Below, in pieces: positions 43,294-53,234 of a DNA stretch of 64,000 nucleotides. Position numbers and translations under genes: made by a program. Source of the stretch: Flavobacteriaceae bacterium (GTDB taxonomy: Bacteria > Bacteroidota > Bacteroidia > Flavobacteriales > Flavobacteriaceae); contig CANFZM010000007.1 in assembly GCA_947451525.1 (NCBI GenBank), positions 59,452 through 123,451 on the forward strand. Direction: 5' to 3'. Under the pieces are notes generated by a model. The model had not been told where the DNA came from. It made no database searches and saw only the letters and a program-made list of their open reading frames with translations. Numbering within the stretch: the stretch's first letter is position 1; each line of letters starts with the position of its first letter.

Positions 43294-46200
43294 TTAGCCA
43301 TCCGAAGAATCGGTAAATTTATTGGCGTATTCTGTTGGGGTTTCTCCGTATTTTTTTTGAAAACATTTGCTAAAATATTTCGGATTATTAAATCCTACTT
43401 TATAACTAATTTGGGAAATGTTTATCTTGTTTTGTTCCAATAATTGCGCCGCTCTTTTCATTCTAATTTCATGAATAAATTCATTGGGTGTGAAATTGGT
43501 CCAGGCTTTAATTTTTGTAAATAACATAGTTCTACTTACACCAAGTTCTGAGCAAAAAAACGGAATATCAAATTGTTCATTGGATATGTTTTCTTCCACA
43601 ATTTTAAATGCCTTTTTTAACAACTCTTCATCCAGTGAAGAAACGGTAATTTCACTAGGTGAAAAATTGTCTTCTGCCGAGAATTTAGTTTTTAATCGTT
43701 GGGTAGAATCAAGTAGGTTTTTAATTCTTAATTTGAATTCTATTAAATTAAATGGCTTGCTAATGTAATCGTCGGCACCACTTTCTAATCCTTCTATTTT
43801 ATAAATTAAAGACGATCTAGACGTTAATAGAATTACAGGAATATGACTTGTTTTAATGTTTTCTTTAATTTTTGCGCAAAGTTCTGTCCCAACCATCTTA
43901 GGCATAATTACATCACTTACTATTAAATCAGGAACAAATTTTAACGCCTTTTTCATTCCAATTTCACCGTTTTCGGCACCAATAACGTTGTATTCTTCTT
44001 TTAGTAAATTTTTCATAAAAGACCTCAAGACTTTATGATCTTCTACAATTAGGATGGTTAATTTTTCGTCAGAAACTTCCAAATCAGACAAATCTTCTTC
44101 TTGTTTTATATCGGGCATGTCTAATTGCGAGATGTATTGGGTAATGTCATCACTTATTTTAAAATCGGTTAGGATTTCTTTTTCAGAAAGATGGTTTTTA
44201 CCAATCGGAATTGCAACTTTAAAAATAACCCCACCTGCTTCTTTATTCACAACATTTATGGTTCCTTTGTGAAGTGTCACAATGTTTTTTACAATAGATA
44301 ATCCAATTCCGGTTCCTTTATTGTAATTTATTTGAACATTGTTATGTGCCGGAATTTCAAAAAACAAATCAAATATTTTATCAATATGTTCTTCTGCAAT
44401 TCCAATTCCAGAATCTTCTACTTCAATAATTAGTTCCTTTTTTTCTTTCCTAATTTTCACTGCAATTTCACCTCCTTTTGGAGTATATCTAAATGCGTTG
44501 GATATCAAATTAAAGAATACACGCTCTAATTTAAACCGGTCAAAATAGACCAATAGTTCCTCAGAAGTAGATTCAAAAGTGTATTTGTAATCGCCATCTT
44601 TAGCATATTCGGTAAACGATAAAAAGATTTCTTTTACATATTTTACAATATTCCCTTCGGCGGCTTCTAGTATAAATTGATTGTTTTCAAACTTTCTAAA
44701 ATCCATCAACCTATTGATTAAAGTTAATAGATGGTTGGCACTGCTTTCAATCACCAATAATTTTTTATACATAACATTATTGCCGTTGTAATTCAAAAGA
44801 ATTTGTTGCAATGGCCCTAAAATTAAGGTTAAAGGTGTTCTAAATTCATGCGAAATATTGGTAAAAAACTGCAGTTTTGCGCTATTATCCTCTTTTGCTC
44901 TTTCGCTTTCACGGTATTCTAAAAGTAAATCTTGACGTAATTTTTCTTTTGATTTTATTATCCAAACAAGGCCATAAAGTGATAGCCAAATTAATAGTGC
45001 ATAAATACACATTGCCCACCAACTTTTCCAAGGTGCCGGTTTTACAATTATTTCTAGGGTAGTTGGGATGGTATTCCACACTCCGTCATTATTTGCTCCT
45101 TTTACTTCGAAAATATAAGTTCCAGAATTTTGAATAGTAAATGTTGCTTCAGTATTAGAAGTGGTTGTCCAGTTGTTTTCTAGCCCAACCATTCGATATT
45201 TATATTTGTTGTTGGTTGAATTTACAAAATTTGGAATCGAAAAATTAATCGAAAAATTTGCCTTGTCGTAACTTAAGGTAAGCGATTTTGTGTTAGTGAT
45301 GGATTCTTCTAGTACCTCCGTTTCGTCGGCTACATTTATCGATTTGTTCGCCACTTTAAAATCGGTTAGAATTACTTGTGGTGTGTATTTATTAACTACT
45401 ATTTTCTTTGGTTCAAAATAGGTTAGACCTGTTGGGCCTCCGTAATAAAATTTATTAAATCCTAATTGTAAAAAAGCATTATCATTGAATTCGTTACTTA
45501 CTAGCCCATTTTTTTGGTCGTAAATAAACGTTGTGTTTTTGGTAAGATTGTATTTTATGATTCCAAAATTAGAACTCATCCATAAATTATTATTGGCATC
45601 TTCGGATATGGAATGTATAGAAGTAACCTCGGTATCTTCTTTTTTAATGTTTATTTTATGAAACGATTTTCCATCAAATGAAAAGAGGCCTTTTGCTTTA
45701 GTTCCAATCCAAATTGTACCTTTTTTATCTTGAAATAACGATAAAATGTCATCGCCAGAAAGCACTTTGCTATCAAAGAAATAATGTTTAATATGGTAAT
45801 TTTCATTATCAATATCATTCAAGTTAATAACGTTTAAACCGCTTTGGGTTCCTATCCAAATGTTTTCTTTTTTGTCAATTAACAAGGTTCTTATTCGGTT
45901 GTTGGTAAGGAAATTATCCGAATAATTGTCATTTCCAATTATCTTATAACTATTGTTGGAATGGTCGTAACGAATAAGTCCTTTACCAAAAGTTCCTATC
46001 CAAAACAAATCATTTTTCCCTTTTTTTATGACATATATTCCAGATTCTTCTAATAGTTTTTTTAATTCGGGAGCAATTTTTTCATTTACAAATCGCTTCG
46101 ATTTGGTATCATAAGCCGCCAATCCTTTAGTGAAAGTTCCTATCCATAAAATGCCATTATCGGATAAACACAAGGATTTTATGTTATCTACTGAAACCCC

Positions 46201-47397
46201 ATTGGACCCAGCCGAATTGATGCCGGTGGTGCTTCCGGTATTGCTATCAAGAATTGTAATTCCGCCACCTTCCGTACCAATGTATATGGTTTTATTAGCA
46301 TCTGCAACAATAGAACTTACTACGTCAAAACTTAAAGCACTTTTGCCCGAATTTTGATTAATATTCGTGAAGTTATTGTTAGAATCATCCCAAACACTTA
46401 TGCCATTATAATAAGAGCCCAGCCAAACAGAACCTTTTCGGTCGGTATAAATAGATTTAATTTTCCCGAAACTGGTTTTTTTATCAGGATTGTTATAGAT
46501 TTTTTGAACAAATCCATTTTTTTGAAGATTGTAAACCCCATTATAAGTACCTAACCAAAGTACCCCTTTTTTATCAAAATCCAAAGAACGAACATCTATC
46601 CCGATTTGATTTTGAGTGACATTTTCTTGAAAAGAAATTAATTTTTTTAATTTTTGATTGTACTTTAGAAGTCCATTGTTTTTTGTTCCAATCCAAAGAT
46701 TGCCAAAAGTATCTTCTTTAATGTCTTGAACAAACAAGGCTTCCGTTTGTTGGGGTAATTCTATTTTTTTAAAACTAAAATGACTGCCATTTCTTTTAAT
46801 TAATTTACACAATCCTTTGGCTGTACCTATCCAAATTTCTCCTTTTTTAGTTTTATAAATAGATAGTACAAAATTATTTGGAAGGCTATTGCCGTCTTTT
46901 GCAGAATGAAGAACAGAAATAAATTGACCTGTTTTTTTGTTGTAAATAGATAATCCAACGGATGTTGCTACCCAAATTTCATTTTTTATTTCCTTAATAT
47001 TCCAAACGGTATTGTTGCTTAAGGAAGTAGTAGTATTGGCATGAAAAAAGTGCTTAAATGTATTGGATACTGGATTGTAGCAATTCAGTCCGTTATAGGT
47101 TCCAACCCAAATATTTCCAGTATTGTCTCCTTCTATAGAAAGAATATCGTTGTTGCAAATGGAGGTAGAGTCCTTCGGATTATTTCGGAATATTGTAAAA
47201 TTACTTCCGTCATATCTATTTAAACCATCCCGTGTTCCAAGCCACATTTGCCCTTTTGCATCTTGATCAATGGCAATAATCGAACTCTGAGAAAGTCCGT
47301 TTAAGGTGGTTATATTTTTTAATCTATACGAATTAGATTGAGAAAAACCAGTTGCAATGGTTAATATTAAAATGTAGGTTAATAGATTTTTTTTCAT
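43294..47397 (-). CDS. hybrid two-component system regulator (HTCS) of the PUL
   Basis: The 1367-residue one-piece sensor-regulator spans the inner membrane. In order: signal peptide (1-19, ending GFSQ); periplasmic sensor made of two beta-propellers with many Reg_prop repeats of the form GNIWVGTYNGLNCY (about 25-680); a Y_Y_Y domain (about 690-765); a membrane helix (WWAMCIYALLIWLSLYGLVW, about 775-795); histidine kinase with H-box FFTNISHEFRTPLTLILGPL (about 840-860), N-box NLISNAFRYTPKGGE, and EVEDSGIGI / GTGIGLSIV; a receiver domain with acceptor Asp in LIVSDVIMP and Lys in YISKPF (about 1110-1230); and a C-terminal AraC-type helix-turn-helix (RMKRAAQLLEQNKINISQISYKVGF ... YFSKCFQKKYGETP). 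HTCS proteins bind oligosaccharides directly and activate the adjacent PUL. Placed between the uronate operon and the degradative operon, it likely controls both. Confidence 0.96.
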   Translation of the reverse strand: MKKNLLTYILILTIATGFSQSNSYRLKNITTLNGLSQSSIIAIDQDAKGQMWLGTRDGLNRYDGSNFTIFRNNPKDSTSICNNDILSIEGDNTGNIWVGTYNGLNCYNPVSNTFKHFFHANTTTSLSNNTVWNIKEIKNEIWVATSVGLSIYNKKTGQFISVLHSAKDGNSLPNNFVLSIYKTKKGEIWIGTAKGLCKLIKRNGSHFSFKKIELPQQTEALFVQDIKEDTFGNLWIGTKNNGLLKYNQKLKKLISFQENVTQNQIGIDVRSLDFDKKGVLWLGTYNGVYNLQKNGFVQKIYNNPDKKTSFGKIKSIYTDRKGSVWLGSYYNGISVWDDSNNNFTNINQNSGKSALSFDVVSSIVADANKTIYIGTEGGGITILDSNTGSTTGINSAGSNGVSVDNIKSLCLSDNGILWIGTFTKGLAAYDTKSKRFVNEKIAPELKKLLEESGIYVIKKGKNDLFWIGTFGKGLIRYDHSNNSYKIIGNDNYSDNFLTNNRIRTLLIDKKENIWIGTQSGLNVINLNDIDNENYHIKHYFFDSKVLSGDDILSLFQDKKGTIWIGTKAKGLFSFDGKSFHKINIKKEDTEVTSIHSISEDANNNLWMSSNFGIIKYNLTKNTTFIYDQKNGLVSNEFNDNAFLQLGFNKFYYGGPTGLTYFEPKKIVVNKYTPQVILTDFKVANKSINVADETEVLEESITNTKSLTLSYDKANFSINFSIPNFVNSTNNKYKYRMVGLENNWTTTSNTEATFTIQNSGTYIFEVKGANNDGVWNTIPTTLEIIVKPAPWKSWWAMCIYALLIWLSLYGLVWIIKSKEKLRQDLLLEYRESERAKEDNSAKLQFFTNISHEFRTPLTLILGPLQQILLNYNGNNVMYKKLLVIESSANHLLTLINRLMDFRKFENNQFILEAAEGNIVKYVKEIFLSFTEYAKDGDYKYTFESTSEELLVYFDRFKLERVFFNLISNAFRYTPKGGEIAVKIRKEKKELIIEVEDSGIGIAEEHIDKIFDLFFEIPAHNNVQINYNKGTGIGLSIVKNIVTLHKGTINVVNKEAGGVIFKVAIPIGKNHLSEKEILTDFKISDDITQYISQLDMPDIKQEEDLSDLEVSDEKLTILIVEDHKVLRSFMKNLLKEEYNVIGAENGEIGMKKALKFVPDLIVSDVIMPKMVGTELCAKIKENIKTSHIPVILLTSRSSLIYKIEGLESGADDYISKPFNLIEFKLRIKNLLDSTQRLKTKFSAEDNFSPSEITVSSLDEELLKKAFKIVEENISNEQFDIPFFCSELGVSRTMLFTKIKAWTNFTPNEFIHEIRMKRAAQLLEQNKINISQISYKVGFNNPKYFSKCFQKKYGETPTEYANKFTDSSDG

Positions 47398-47465
47398 TCG
47401 ATTGGGGTGTCTGAAAATAATTAGTATTTACTAAGTTGTGAAATTAAAATAAAACTAATTAGTAA

Positions 47466-47473
47466 CAAAGTTA
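47466..47473 (-). promoter_or_regulatory. possible -7 box for the HTCS gene
   Basis: On the minus strand TAACTTTG fits TAnnTTTG. It overlaps the stop codon of the upstream beta-helix gene and lies 69 bases before the HTCS start at 47397. No -33 element is seen at the expected distance. Confidence 0.3.
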
Positions 47474-49174
47474 TTTTTGTAATCTTTTTCCGAGTTGAAA
47501 ATCATACAATGAGGGGATAGAAATTAAGGACTTATTAATAAATTCTATGTAGGCATCTGGACCATATTTTACATCAAATTTTCGGTTGCCATTAACTCCA
47601 ATTATTCTTGCAAAAGGACCTTCTTCCATACCATTTAGTAGGATAGTATCGTTTGGATTTCCCTCTAAAACATCTACATTAATATTCCAAAAAGTAGAGT
47701 AGGAGCCATGCGAAGGTTTCCAGTAACTAGCGCCACCACCTTCAAATAAGGCATAACTATTGTCTTTTTTTGGAGTAAGATGCACTTTAATAGCATCAAA
47801 TAAATTTTGAAAATTTGCTCCAGCATGTTGGTCTAAATCGGGATCGGTAAAAAGTTCACAATTTTTATAGACATTTTTGGTTGCAAAAGTGTTAAAACTC
47901 AACGGATGCACCGCTTTGTTATACACCTTTAAGTTTTCAACAAGAACGTTGTGCACTCCACCCATAGCAACAGTGTAATGGGCTATATTTTTTCCATTTG
48001 TAGTAATGTCTTGAATGGATACGTTAGCAATTTCTTCGGTTAAAATTCCGCTATCGGCATTTGTAATGGTAACATCTTGTACCCAACTATTAAAAATTCG
48101 AGTTAGAAAAATCCCGTTAAAGCCAGGTTCCACATGATGTGCCACACGAGGAGCATCTGGAAAAGTAATTTTTATATGTTCAATTCCTACTTCGTTTAAA
48201 TGTTTCCATTCGGTTAAAATTGCTTCATAATTTGGAGTGATGGAAAGTAACAAAGGTGTTTTAATAGTAATTTTATTTTTGGAAATAGATACTATTTGCA
48301 CCTGTTGTTTTACCAAGGCCAAGGTTGGGTTTTTCCAATGGGAAGAACCTATTTTTACTTTAGATTTATTGTAAATGGCATTCAGAATTGGAGCGTTTTC
48401 TCCTTCTTTATTGAATAATTCTAATTCTACAACATCGCCAACTTTTAGTCCGTTTACATCCGAAACCGCAATGGTATTTTCGCCAATTTTTCCCTGCAAC
48501 ACTTTTGCCAAAACAGTAGGAGTAGTGTCGTATTTTTCGAGATAGGATTTTACTCTTTGGTTGGGAACCTGTGTCCAAAGCATACCACCGGACCAAGCGA
48601 ATTGCGAAAAAGGTAAATCAATATTATTTTCTTTTTCAACTTGCCTTTTATTAGTAGTGGTTAAATATTCCCGAAGTTCTGCAAGTGATTCTTGATTTTT
48701 TAGATAAATCATCGGACGGGGACAAAAAATTTCCGTTCCATTCGTTCCAGATCCTGCACCTCTAAGGATAAAATTGCTTCGTTCGATATATAAAATATCA
48801 CTTAAAATTATTTTTCCTGCGGGTAATTCTAAAATTACATCGCCCGCAATAGCGCTTGCTTCTTTTATGGCTTTTGCCAATGCCTTAGAGTCGTCTAATT
48901 CATCATTTGCAATTACACCATAATCGGTTGCTTTAACGATGGTACCTTTTGGATTTGGAATTTTACTTTCGCCAAAATGATAACCAGCATAACTAAAATC
49001 GGGTAAATAATTTTGAGTTCGGATTGCTTTATTGCTAATTATTTCGGGTACTTCTTGCGCCATAATTGAAAAAGGCGAAAAGAGAACAAGAATAATTAAT
49101 GCTGAAAACGCATCCATTTGCTTACTAAAATTAGGAGCAATTTTATTTTTAATATCAAATTTGGAAATAAACAT
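47471..49174 (-). CDS. exported beta-helix protein of the pectate-lyase/DUF4955 type
   Basis: A 567-residue protein whose ATG overlaps the stop of the MFS gene by one base (TAATG), implying translational coupling. The start could be this ATG or Met20 (MDAFSALIILVLFSPF), which gives a more ordinary signal peptide ending near IMAQE. The rest is a right-handed beta-helix: PDFSYAGYHFGESKIP, DYGVIANDELDDSKALAKAI, VILELPAGKIILSD, FILRGAGSGTNGTEI, and near the C-terminus GGGASYWKPSHGSYSTFW. These fit the pectate-lyase-3-like/DUF4955 proteins. It shares the N-terminal pattern of the T9SS protein at 33056-34870 but has no sorting domain. Activity is unknown; a uronan lyase or glycoside hydrolase is likely. 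Confidence 0.8.
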   Translation of the reverse strand: MFISKFDIKNKIAPNFSKQMDAFSALIILVLFSPFSIMAQEVPEIISNKAIRTQNYLPDFSYAGYHFGESKIPNPKGTIVKATDYGVIANDELDDSKALAKAIKEASAIAGDVILELPAGKIILSDILYIERSNFILRGAGSGTNGTEIFCPRPMIYLKNQESLAELREYLTTTNKRQVEKENNIDLPFSQFAWSGGMLWTQVPNQRVKSYLEKYDTTPTVLAKVLQGKIGENTIAVSDVNGLKVGDVVELELFNKEGENAPILNAIYNKSKVKIGSSHWKNPTLALVKQQVQIVSISKNKITIKTPLLLSITPNYEAILTEWKHLNEVGIEHIKITFPDAPRVAHHVEPGFNGIFLTRIFNSWVQDVTITNADSGILTEEIANVSIQDITTNGKNIAHYTVAMGGVHNVLVENLKVYNKAVHPLSFNTFATKNVYKNCELFTDPDLDQHAGANFQNLFDAIKVHLTPKKDNSYALFEGGGASYWKPSHGSYSTFWNINVDVLEGNPNDTILLNGMEEGPFARIIGVNGNRKFDVKYGPDAYIEFINKSLISIPSLYDFQLGKRLQK

Positions 49175-50541
49175 TATAAATCTTTTATCGGATTGTATTT
49201 AGGAACTAATGTTTTTATGACGCTCCAAGCAATGAGATATGCAACGGCACAAAGTACAAACATTATGGTGTAACCCGTTTGAACGTGTCCTTGGTCTTCG
49301 TAATAATCAAATAAATAACCGCCTAATTTGGAAACTAATACACCTCCAATTCCGCCAGCCATTCCTCCAATTCCAATTATAGAGCCTATTGCTTTTTTTG
49401 GAAACATGTCGGATACCGTAGTGAAAATATTAGCAGACCATGCCTGATGTGCAGATGCTCCAACCCCAATTAATAGTACTGGAATCCAAAAACTTATGTA
49501 TCCTAGAGGTTGTGCTAATAATACTACTAACGGGAATAAAGCAATGAAAAACATGGCTTTAAGTCGGCCGTCATAAGCAGTATATCCTTTATTAATAAAA
49601 TACATTGGAAACCATCCGCCAAAAATACTACCCACCATAGTCATACTATAAAGCACTGCTAATGGAAGTACAATATCGGTTCCTTTCATGTCAAATTGTG
49701 CCTCAAGGTATTTTGGTAACCAAAACAAAAAGAACCACCAAATTCCATCGGTCATGAATTTTCCAAACACAAAAGCCCAAGTTTGTTTGTATCCTAATAA
49801 TTTAAACCAAGCCACTTTTTCTTCTTTCGTGTCGGATACAACTTCAATTTCTTCATCTTCATTGATGTAATCGTATTCGGCTTTGGTCAATCTTTTTTGT
49901 TTGGATGGTATTTCATAAAAAACAAACCAAAAAATTACCCAAATAAAACCAATAATTCCTACTAAGATAAAAGCAAACTCCCAACCATATAATTCTGCAA
50001 TAATAGGCACCGTTAAAGGGGCTAAAATTGCACCAACATTAGATCCGGAATTAAAGATTCCGGTGGCTAGAGAGCGTTCTTTTTTAGGGAAATATTCTGC
50101 CACAGCCTTTATTGCTGCAGGGAAATTTCCAGATTCTCCAAAACCTAAAACGGCTCTAGACAACATAAATCCAGCAATAGAAACTGGTACTGCTCCAACT
50201 CCAATCCAAACCATAAAGGTGGAAAAAGCAGTTCCTACAGGTAATGAATAGGCATGCATAATTGCGCCTAATGACCATACCGTTATTGCTAATATATATC
50301 CTTTTTTAGTTCCTAATTTATCTATTATTCTTCCTGCAAAAAGCATTGAAATAGCATAAATAAATTGAAATACTGCCGTAATATTTGCATAATCGCTATT
50401 AGACCAATTGAATTCTTCGGATAACTTGGGTGCTAATAAACTTAATACTTGACGGTCTAGATAATTTACGGTTGTAGCAAAGAAAAGTAAACCACAAATG
50501 GTCCAGCGGTATTTCCCTACGGATTGATTCATTTCTTTCAT
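49174..50541 (-). CDS. MFS hexuronate transporter (ExuT-like, ACS family)
   Basis: I choose the ATG at 50541 (MKEMNQSVGKYRWTIC); the longer frame from 50652 overlaps uxaC and adds 37 residues that do not look like the family. The resulting ~455-residue inner-membrane carrier has 12 hydrophobic segments and the anion:cation symporter family signature NYLDRQVLSLLAPKL in the first loop, plus RAVLGFGESGNFPAAIKAVAEYFPKKERSLATG. ExuT-like proteins import glucuronate or galacturonate by proton symport. It is the seventh gene of the uronate operon, where it would bring in monomers released in the periplasm by GH2 and GH88. Confidence 0.9.
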   Translation of the reverse strand: MKEMNQSVGKYRWTICGLLFFATTVNYLDRQVLSLLAPKLSEEFNWSNSDYANITAVFQFIYAISMLFAGRIIDKLGTKKGYILAITVWSLGAIMHAYSLPVGTAFSTFMVWIGVGAVPVSIAGFMLSRAVLGFGESGNFPAAIKAVAEYFPKKERSLATGIFNSGSNVGAILAPLTVPIIAELYGWEFAFILVGIIGFIWVIFWFVFYEIPSKQKRLTKAEYDYINEDEEIEVVSDTKEEKVAWFKLLGYKQTWAFVFGKFMTDGIWWFFLFWLPKYLEAQFDMKGTDIVLPLAVLYSMTMVGSIFGGWFPMYFINKGYTAYDGRLKAMFFIALFPLVVLLAQPLGYISFWIPVLLIGVGASAHQAWSANIFTTVSDMFPKKAIGSIIGIGGMAGGIGGVLVSKLGGYLFDYYEDQGHVQTGYTIMFVLCAVAYLIAWSVIKTLVPKYNPIKDL

Positions 50542-50614
50542 TGTGAGGTTTGGTTTGTTTAGGTTGGTTGTTTGGTTTGAAATTAAAAAGATTGTTTTTC
50601 TTTTAATTTGTATT

Positions 50615-52033
50615 TTAATGTGTTTTATTGATATTAAAATAGGTTTCGGCATTTTTATAACAAATTGCTTCTACCATGGCTCCAATATGTTTTGTGTTAT
50701 TTGGTAATTCGCCTTTTTCCATTTCATCTCCAAGAACATTGCATAAAATACGTCTAAAATATTCGTGTCTAGGAAAAGAAAGGAAACTTCTAGAGTCAGT
50801 AACCATTCCAACAAATCGGCTTAATAAACCAAAGTTGGACAGTACATTTAATTGTTTTTCCATGCCGTCTTTTTGGTCTAAAAACCACCAAGCAGCACCA
50901 TATTGCATTTTGCCTGCTACTTTTCCATCATTAAAATTGGCAGCCATTGCAGCAAACATTTCGCTATCTCTTGGATTCAAATTGTATACAATGGTTTTGG
51001 TTAGTCCATTACATTGGCTTAATCGGCCAAAGAACTTGCTCATGTTATCGGCCATATTCAAATCGCCAAGCGAATCAAATCCTTGATCGGGACCAATATC
51101 TTGAAGCATTTTGGCATTGTTATTTCGTATTGCTCCAACATGAAATTGTTGCGCCCATGATTTGGCATTATTCATCAAAGCCAATTCAAATAAAACTGCC
51201 GATTTGTATTTGTTGATTTCTAAAACAGAAACTACTTCGCCCTTCAATGCCTTTTCAAATATGGCGTTTACTTCTGTAGATGTATATTCCTCTCCATAGA
51301 AATTAGCATGACCATGATCGGAAATACGGCATCCCATTTCGTGAAAGAAATCGTGACGCTCTTGAAGCGCTTTTATCAAACTTGGAAAATTCGTAATGGG
51401 ATAGCCAACTGTTTTTTCTAATTTCAGAATCCAATCTATAAAGGCTTGTCCTTTCTCCATTTCGGATGCTTTATCCGGACGGAAGGAAGGCAAAACGGCT
51501 ATTTCAAAATTATCTTCTTTTATTTTTTTGTGGTACTGCAAATCATCCGTAGGATCATCGGTAGTTCCTACCACTTTTACATTCATTTTGCGAAGTAAAT
51601 TCTTAACGCTGTATTCTGGTTTTTTTAATAATTCTAAACCTTGGTTGTAAATACTTTCAGCAGAATCTGCATCTAATAAAGTGGTGATTCCAAAATAGTT
51701 TTTTAATTCCAAATGGGTCCAATGGTACAACGGATTTCGTAAAGTATACGGAACCGTTTCTGCCCATTTGATAAACTTTTCAAAATCGGTTGCGGTGCCC
51801 GTAATGAACTTTTCGTCCACGCCATTGGCACGCATGGCTCTGTATTTATAATGATCGCCATCAATCCAAATCTGTGCTAGATTTTCAAATTGTCTATCTT
51901 CTGCAATATCTTTTGGTGATAAATGGCAGTGGTAATCAAAGATGGGTTGTTTTTTTGCAAAATCATGGTACAGCGTTCTAGCCGCTTCACTATGTAGTAG
52001 AAAATCTTCCGTAATAAATATTTTATCCGACAT
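50615..52033 (-). CDS. uxaC: uronate isomerase
   Basis: A 472-residue cytoplasmic amidohydrolase-fold enzyme that isomerises D-glucuronate to D-fructuronate and D-galacturonate to D-tagaturonate. The length is typical (~470), and the family blocks are present: PIFDYHCHLSPKDIAEDRQFENLAQIW with two metal-binding His (HCH), RAMRANGVDEKFITG, and VGTTDDPTDDLQYHKKI. The ATG at 52033 (MSDKIFITEDFLLHSEAA) matches known N-termini. It starts 9 bases after the uxuA stop. Together with the SDR and uxuA, it shows that saturated glucuronate or galacturonate is a product of the PUL. Confidence 0.97.
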   Translation of the reverse strand: MSDKIFITEDFLLHSEAARTLYHDFAKKQPIFDYHCHLSPKDIAEDRQFENLAQIWIDGDHYKYRAMRANGVDEKFITGTATDFEKFIKWAETVPYTLRNPLYHWTHLELKNYFGITTLLDADSAESIYNQGLELLKKPEYSVKNLLRKMNVKVVGTTDDPTDDLQYHKKIKEDNFEIAVLPSFRPDKASEMEKGQAFIDWILKLEKTVGYPITNFPSLIKALQERHDFFHEMGCRISDHGHANFYGEEYTSTEVNAIFEKALKGEVVSVLEINKYKSAVLFELALMNNAKSWAQQFHVGAIRNNNAKMLQDIGPDQGFDSLGDLNMADNMSKFFGRLSQCNGLTKTIVYNLNPRDSEMFAAMAANFNDGKVAGKMQYGAAWWFLDQKDGMEKQLNVLSNFGLLSRFVGMVTDSRSFLSFPRHEYFRRILCNVLGDEMEKGELPNNTKHIGAMVEAICYKNAETYFNINKTH

Positions 52034-52042
52034 AAATTAGTT

Positions 52043-53203
52043 TTAAAAAAGACTTTTTTCAATTCCCATTTCCAAACCTCGCAACTCCGCAAGACCTCTT
52101 AAACGCCCAATTCCAGAATAACCAGGATTGGTCTTTTTATTCAAATCGTCTAGCATTTGATGCCCGTGATCTGGTCGCATTGGAATGATTCTTTTGGTTT
52201 CTTTTTGTTTTTTTAGTATCGATTTTACTACTTCGTACATATCTACATCGCCTTCTAAATGGTTGGCTTCATAGAAATTACCTTCTGCATCGCGTTGGGT
52301 ACTTCGTAAATGAATAAAATTCATTTTATCGCCATGACGATCTACAATTCCCGGTAAATCATTTTCGGCAATTACACCATAAGATCCCGTGCACATTGTA
52401 AATCCGTTAGATGGAGAATCAATAGCATTTAGTAATTGTATCAAATCGGCCTCAGTACTTACCACTCTTGGCAATCCTAAAATTGGATAAGGAGGATCGT
52501 CTGGATGTATAGCCATTAATACACCAACACTCTCTGCAACTGGTATGATTTCTCTTAAGAAATAGTATAAGTTTTCTTTCAATCTAGCAGCATCAATGCC
52601 ATCATAACCCTGAAGTACTTTTAAGAAATCTTCTACAGTATACGATTCTTCAGCACCTGGTAAACCAGCAATAATGTTTTGTTGTAATTTTATTTTATCG
52701 GCATCGGTTAACTTTTCAAAAGTCGCTTTTGCTTTCGCTTTTTGGGCTTCTGTGTAAGTAGTTTCTGCTCCAGGTCTTTTTAGGATGAATAATTCAAAAG
52801 CAGCAAATTCATTGATGTCAAATCGCAATGCTTTGGAACCATCGGGCATTTCATACGATAAATCGGTTCTAGACCAATCTAAAACAGGCATGAAATTATA
52901 GCATACAATGTTAACGCCACATGCCGCTAAGTTTTTGATGCTTTGCTTGTAGTTTTCTATATATTTTAAATAATCTCCCGATTGTTTTTTAATATCTTCA
53001 TGAACGGGAATGCTTTCTACAACAGAAAAAGTCAATCCTGCGGCTTCCACTTCGTTTTTTCTTTTCATGATTTCGTCCACTTCCCACACTTGACCATTTT
53101 TAATATGGTGTAAGGCAGTTACAATTCCGGTTGCACCGGCTTGTCTAGCGTCCGCTAATTTTACAGGATCATTTGGTCCGTACCATCTCCATGTTTGTTC
53201 CAT
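52043..53203 (-). CDS. uxuA: mannonate dehydratase
   Basis: A 386-residue cytoplasmic TIM-barrel enzyme that dehydrates D-mannonate to 2-keto-3-deoxygluconate. It has the standard opening [33 protein letters not shown] and the metal-binding/catalytic blocks [28 protein letters not shown] and [12 protein letters not shown]. Length matches UxuA (~390). The gene lies between the SDR (31-base gap) and uxaC (9-base gap). Since mannonate derives from glucuronate via fructuronate, it argues that glucuronate is the main saturated uronate. Confidence 0.97.
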   Translation of the reverse strand: MEQTWRWYGPNDPVKLADARQAGATGIVTALHHIKNGQVWEVDEIMKRKNEVEAAGLTFSVVESIPVHEDIKKQSGDYLKYIENYKQSIKNLAACGVNIVCYNFMPVLDWSRTDLSYEMPDGSKALRFDINEFAAFELFILKRPGAETTYTEAQKAKAKATFEKLTDADKIKLQQNIIAGLPGAEESYTVEDFLKVLQGYDGIDAARLKENLYYFLREIIPVAESVGVLMAIHPDDPPYPILGLPRVVSTEADLIQLLNAIDSPSNGFTMCTGSYGVIAENDLPGIVDRHGDKMNFIHLRSTQRDAEGNFYEANHLEGDVDMYEVVKSILKKQKETKRIIPMRPDHGHQMLDDLNKKTNPGYSGIGRLRGLAELRGLEMGIEKSLF

Positions 53204-53234
53204 AACTTATGTATCTAAAATTAGTACTATATTT

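Noticed and set aside
50542..50652. Upstream start for the MFS hexuronate transporter
   Set aside because: It overlaps the end of uxaC and adds 37 polar residues not seen in this family; the ATG at 50541 fits known N-termini.
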